Below, piece by piece: positions 62,794 through 64,000 of a stretch of 64,000 nucleotides of DNA (within the stretch, counting starts at the first letter, position 1; each line of letters starts with the position of its first letter). Origin of the DNA: Micrococcus endophyticus (GTDB lineage Bacteria > Actinomycetota > Actinomycetes > Actinomycetales > Micrococcaceae); assembly GCF_014205115.1 (NCBI RefSeq), contig NZ_JACHMW010000001.1, positions 186,001 to 250,000 of the forward strand. Reading direction: 5' to 3'. The position numbers and the translations under genes were made by a program. The notes beneath the pieces are model-generated. The model was given only the letters and a program-made list of their open reading frames with translations. It was not told the DNA's origin and searched no databases.

Positions 62794-63231
62794 TCAGCCG
62801 AACAGCGGGTTCGGGCCGTTGGCGACCACCTGGGGGTCGCCGTCGACCTGCGCGGCGATCCCGGCCCCGGGGACGCCGGGCAGGTAGGTGAAGACGAGGC
62901 GCACGGAGGCCAGGGCGGCGGCGTCGAAGGCCTCCACGGCCACGGCGGGGCGCGGGCCGTCCTCGGTGTCGGCCTCGCCCTCGAACACGGCCACCGCGCG
63001 GGCCGGGCGCGGGCTGATCTTCGCCACCTCGGCGGCGGCCTGCTCCGGCTCGAGGTCGGGGTGCTCCCACATGCCGCGCTGGCCGTCGGCGGTGACGGCC
63101 AGGATGGTCGGGTGGAACACGGGCCGGCGCCCGAGCGTGTCGAACACGTGCTCCACGGCGAGCGTGATCAGCGGCAGCAGGTCTCGCGTGGGCGGGGTGG
63201 GGGTCGCGTCGGAGGGGGTCGAGGTGCTCAC
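62794..63231 (-). CDS. Hypothetical small protein, divergent from the macro-domain gene
   Basis: A 145-residue soluble alpha/beta protein that I do not assign with confidence. DLLPLITLAVEHVFDTLG, PTILAVTADGQRGMWEHPD and AAALASVRLVFTYLPGVPG are the ordered parts; the first roughly 15 residues are Thr/Pro-rich. The GTG at 63231 has TAGCCT 7 nt upstream, so it is probably leaderless. The 57-nt gap to the macro-domain gene contains a symmetric dyad, which suggests shared control. Confidence 0.68.
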   Translation of the reverse strand: MSTSTPSDATPTPPTRDLLPLITLAVEHVFDTLGRRPVFHPTILAVTADGQRGMWEHPDLEPEQAAAEVAKISPRPARAVAVFEGEADTEDGPRPAVAVEAFDAAALASVRLVFTYLPGVPGAGIAAQVDGDPQVVANGPNPLFG

Positions 63232-63238
63232 CGGCCCG

Positions 63239-63244
63239 AGGCTA
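63239..63244 (-). promoter_or_regulatory. -10 box of the hypothetical gene at 63231 (leaderless type)
   Basis: TAGCCT on the minus strand ends 7 nt before the GTG. Confidence 0.55.
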
Positions 63245-63248
63245 CCGG

Positions 63249-63270
63249 GCCTGTCCGGCGGCGGACAGGC
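63249..63270. promoter_or_regulatory. Symmetric dyad between two divergent promoters
   Basis: GCCTGTCCG-N4-CGGACAGGC, a perfect 9-bp inverted repeat, lies 4-5 nt from each of the two facing -10 boxes. It covers both -35 regions and looks like a shared operator. Confidence 0.6.
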
Positions 63271-63275
63271 GGGCC

Positions 63276-63281
63276 TAGCGT
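63276..63281 (+). promoter_or_regulatory. -10 box of the macro-domain gene (leaderless type)
   Basis: TAGCGT ends 7 nt before the ATG at 63289. Confidence 0.55.
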
Positions 63282-63288
63282 GGAGCGC

Positions 63289-63840
63289 ATGGAGCTGCTC
63301 ATCGCCCCCGGGGACATCACCGCCACCACCGCCGACGTCGTCGTCAACGCCGCCAACTCCACCCTGCTCGGCGGGGGCGGGGTGGACGGGGCCATCCATC
63401 GGCGCGGCGGGCCCGAGATCCTCGCCGAGTGCCGCCGCCTGCGCGAGACCGAGCTGCCGGACGGACTGCCCGCCGGGCAGGCCGTGGCGACGACGGCGGG
63501 CCGCCTCCCGGCCCGCTGGGTCGTCCACACGGTGGGCCCGGTGTGGGCGAAGACGATCGACAAGTCGGCGACCCTGGCCTCCTGCTACCGGGAGTCCCTG
63601 CGGGTGGCCGCGGAGCTCGGCGCCCGGTCGGTGGCGTTCCCGGCCATCTCGGCCGGCGTCTACGGCTGGCCCATGGACGACGCGGCCCGGATTGCGGTGA
63701 CCACGTGCCGGGAGGTCGCCGCCCAGGGGGCCGGGTCGGTGGAGCGGGTGCTCTTCGTGCCGTTCGGCGAGCGCGCCGAGGCCGCCTTCCGCGCGGCCCT
63801 GGACGCCCCGGACGCGACCGGGGCGCCGGCGGAGACCTGA
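63289..63840 (+). CDS. Macro-domain protein (ADP-ribose/O-acetyl-ADP-ribose hydrolase-like)
   Basis: A stand-alone macro domain of 183 residues. DVVVNAANSTLLGGGGVDGAIHRRGG is the ADP-ribose-binding signature with the catalytic Asn-Asp type residues, and VAFPAISAGVYGWPMDDAA the second loop, as in E. coli YmdB-like deacetylases. It removes ADP-ribose or hydrolyses O-acetyl-ADP-ribose; the natural target is unknown. The leaderless ATG and shared operator-like dyad link it to the divergent gene. Confidence 0.92.
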   Translation: MELLIAPGDITATTADVVVNAANSTLLGGGGVDGAIHRRGGPEILAECRRLRETELPDGLPAGQAVATTAGRLPARWVVHTVGPVWAKTIDKSATLASCYRESLRVAAELGARSVAFPAISAGVYGWPMDDAARIAVTTCREVAAQGAGSVERVLFVPFGERAEAAFRAALDAPDATGAPAET

Positions 63841-63876
63841 CGCCGGCTCCGGAGACGCCGGCCCCAGAGCCGCGGA

Positions 63877-64000
63877 TCAGAGCCAGCCGCGGTCCCGGGC
63901 GACGACGGCGGCCTCCCCGCGCGTGCTCGTCGCCGTCTTGCCGATCGCCGCGCTGAGATGGTTCCGCACGGTGCCGGAGGACAGGTGCAGGCGCGCCGCG
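63877..64000 (-). CDS. NarL/LuxR-family response regulator, C-terminal end only
   Basis: Only the last 40 codons are inside the window. AARLHLSSGTVRNHLSAAIG followed by KTATSTRGEAAVVARDRGWL is a LuxR-type helix-turn-helix of the DesR/NarL group, which usually pairs with a histidine kinase. The receiver domain and start lie beyond the window. Confidence 0.82.
   Translation of the reverse strand, partial: AARLHLSSGTVRNHLSAAIGKTATSTRGEAAVVARDRGWL

Overview
The window is ordinary chromosome of a very GC-rich actinobacterium. Gene content and codon use point to Micrococcaceae, most likely Micrococcus; this is inferred from protein resemblance, since no rRNA is present. Coding density is high. About 59 real genes are visible, and the many long antisense ORFs are GC-driven shadows. 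I see no tRNA, rRNA, CRISPR array, prophage or insertion sequence.

Layout. 1-5.0 kb: coaA (partial, -), then galE, glmS and a secreted serine hydrolase. 5.1-14.2 kb: glgX, a YdcF-like protein, acpS, nnr, alr and tsaE, joined by 4-base stop/start overlaps, then tsaB-rimI and tsaD; this is the t6A/cell-wall block. 14.3-21.3 kb: a ferritin-like helical protein, a four-gene minus-strand operon (Zn dehydrogenase, epimerase, mini binding protein, CDF transporter), a carboxylate-amine ligase and a THUMP-like methyltransferase. 21.5-25.6 kb: an iron-siderophore ABC transporter behind an IdeR/DtxR-type box. 25.6-26.8 kb: a DUF559 nuclease-like gene bracketed by inverted stem-loops. 27-29.3 kb: groES-groEL with two CIRCE elements. 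29.5-37.1 kb: dctA, guaB, guaB3, SURF1-like, DUF3817 and guaA. 37.2-41.2 kb: a large helicase-like protein with a degenerate P-loop, plus a small partner ORF. 41.2-45.2 kb: FmdB zinc ribbon, 5-formyl-THF cyclo-ligase, GNAT, a membrane protein and a phosphotransferase. 45.2-50 kb: a two-component system with an upstream acidic-tailed membrane protein, and a TPR-like protein. 50-54.7 kb: NUDIX, a lipoprotein, an alanine-type aminotransferase, PPK2 and a DJ-1/PfpI protein. 54.8-59.5 kb: xseB-xseA, a membrane protein, ispH and gluconokinase. 59.5-64 kb: a DASS anion symporter, rmuC, a divergent hypothetical/macro-domain pair and the end of a NarL-type regulator.

The most striking non-coding pattern is a TANNNT -10 hexamer placed exactly 6-7 nt before the start codon of at least 15 genes on both strands, which implies leaderless mRNAs. 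Other candidates for undescribed biology are the inverted-repeat cassette around the DUF559 gene, a 33-nt tandem repeat family found at two convergent gene ends, a symmetric dyad between two divergent leaderless promoters at 63.25 kb, and the acidic membrane protein of the two-component operon.
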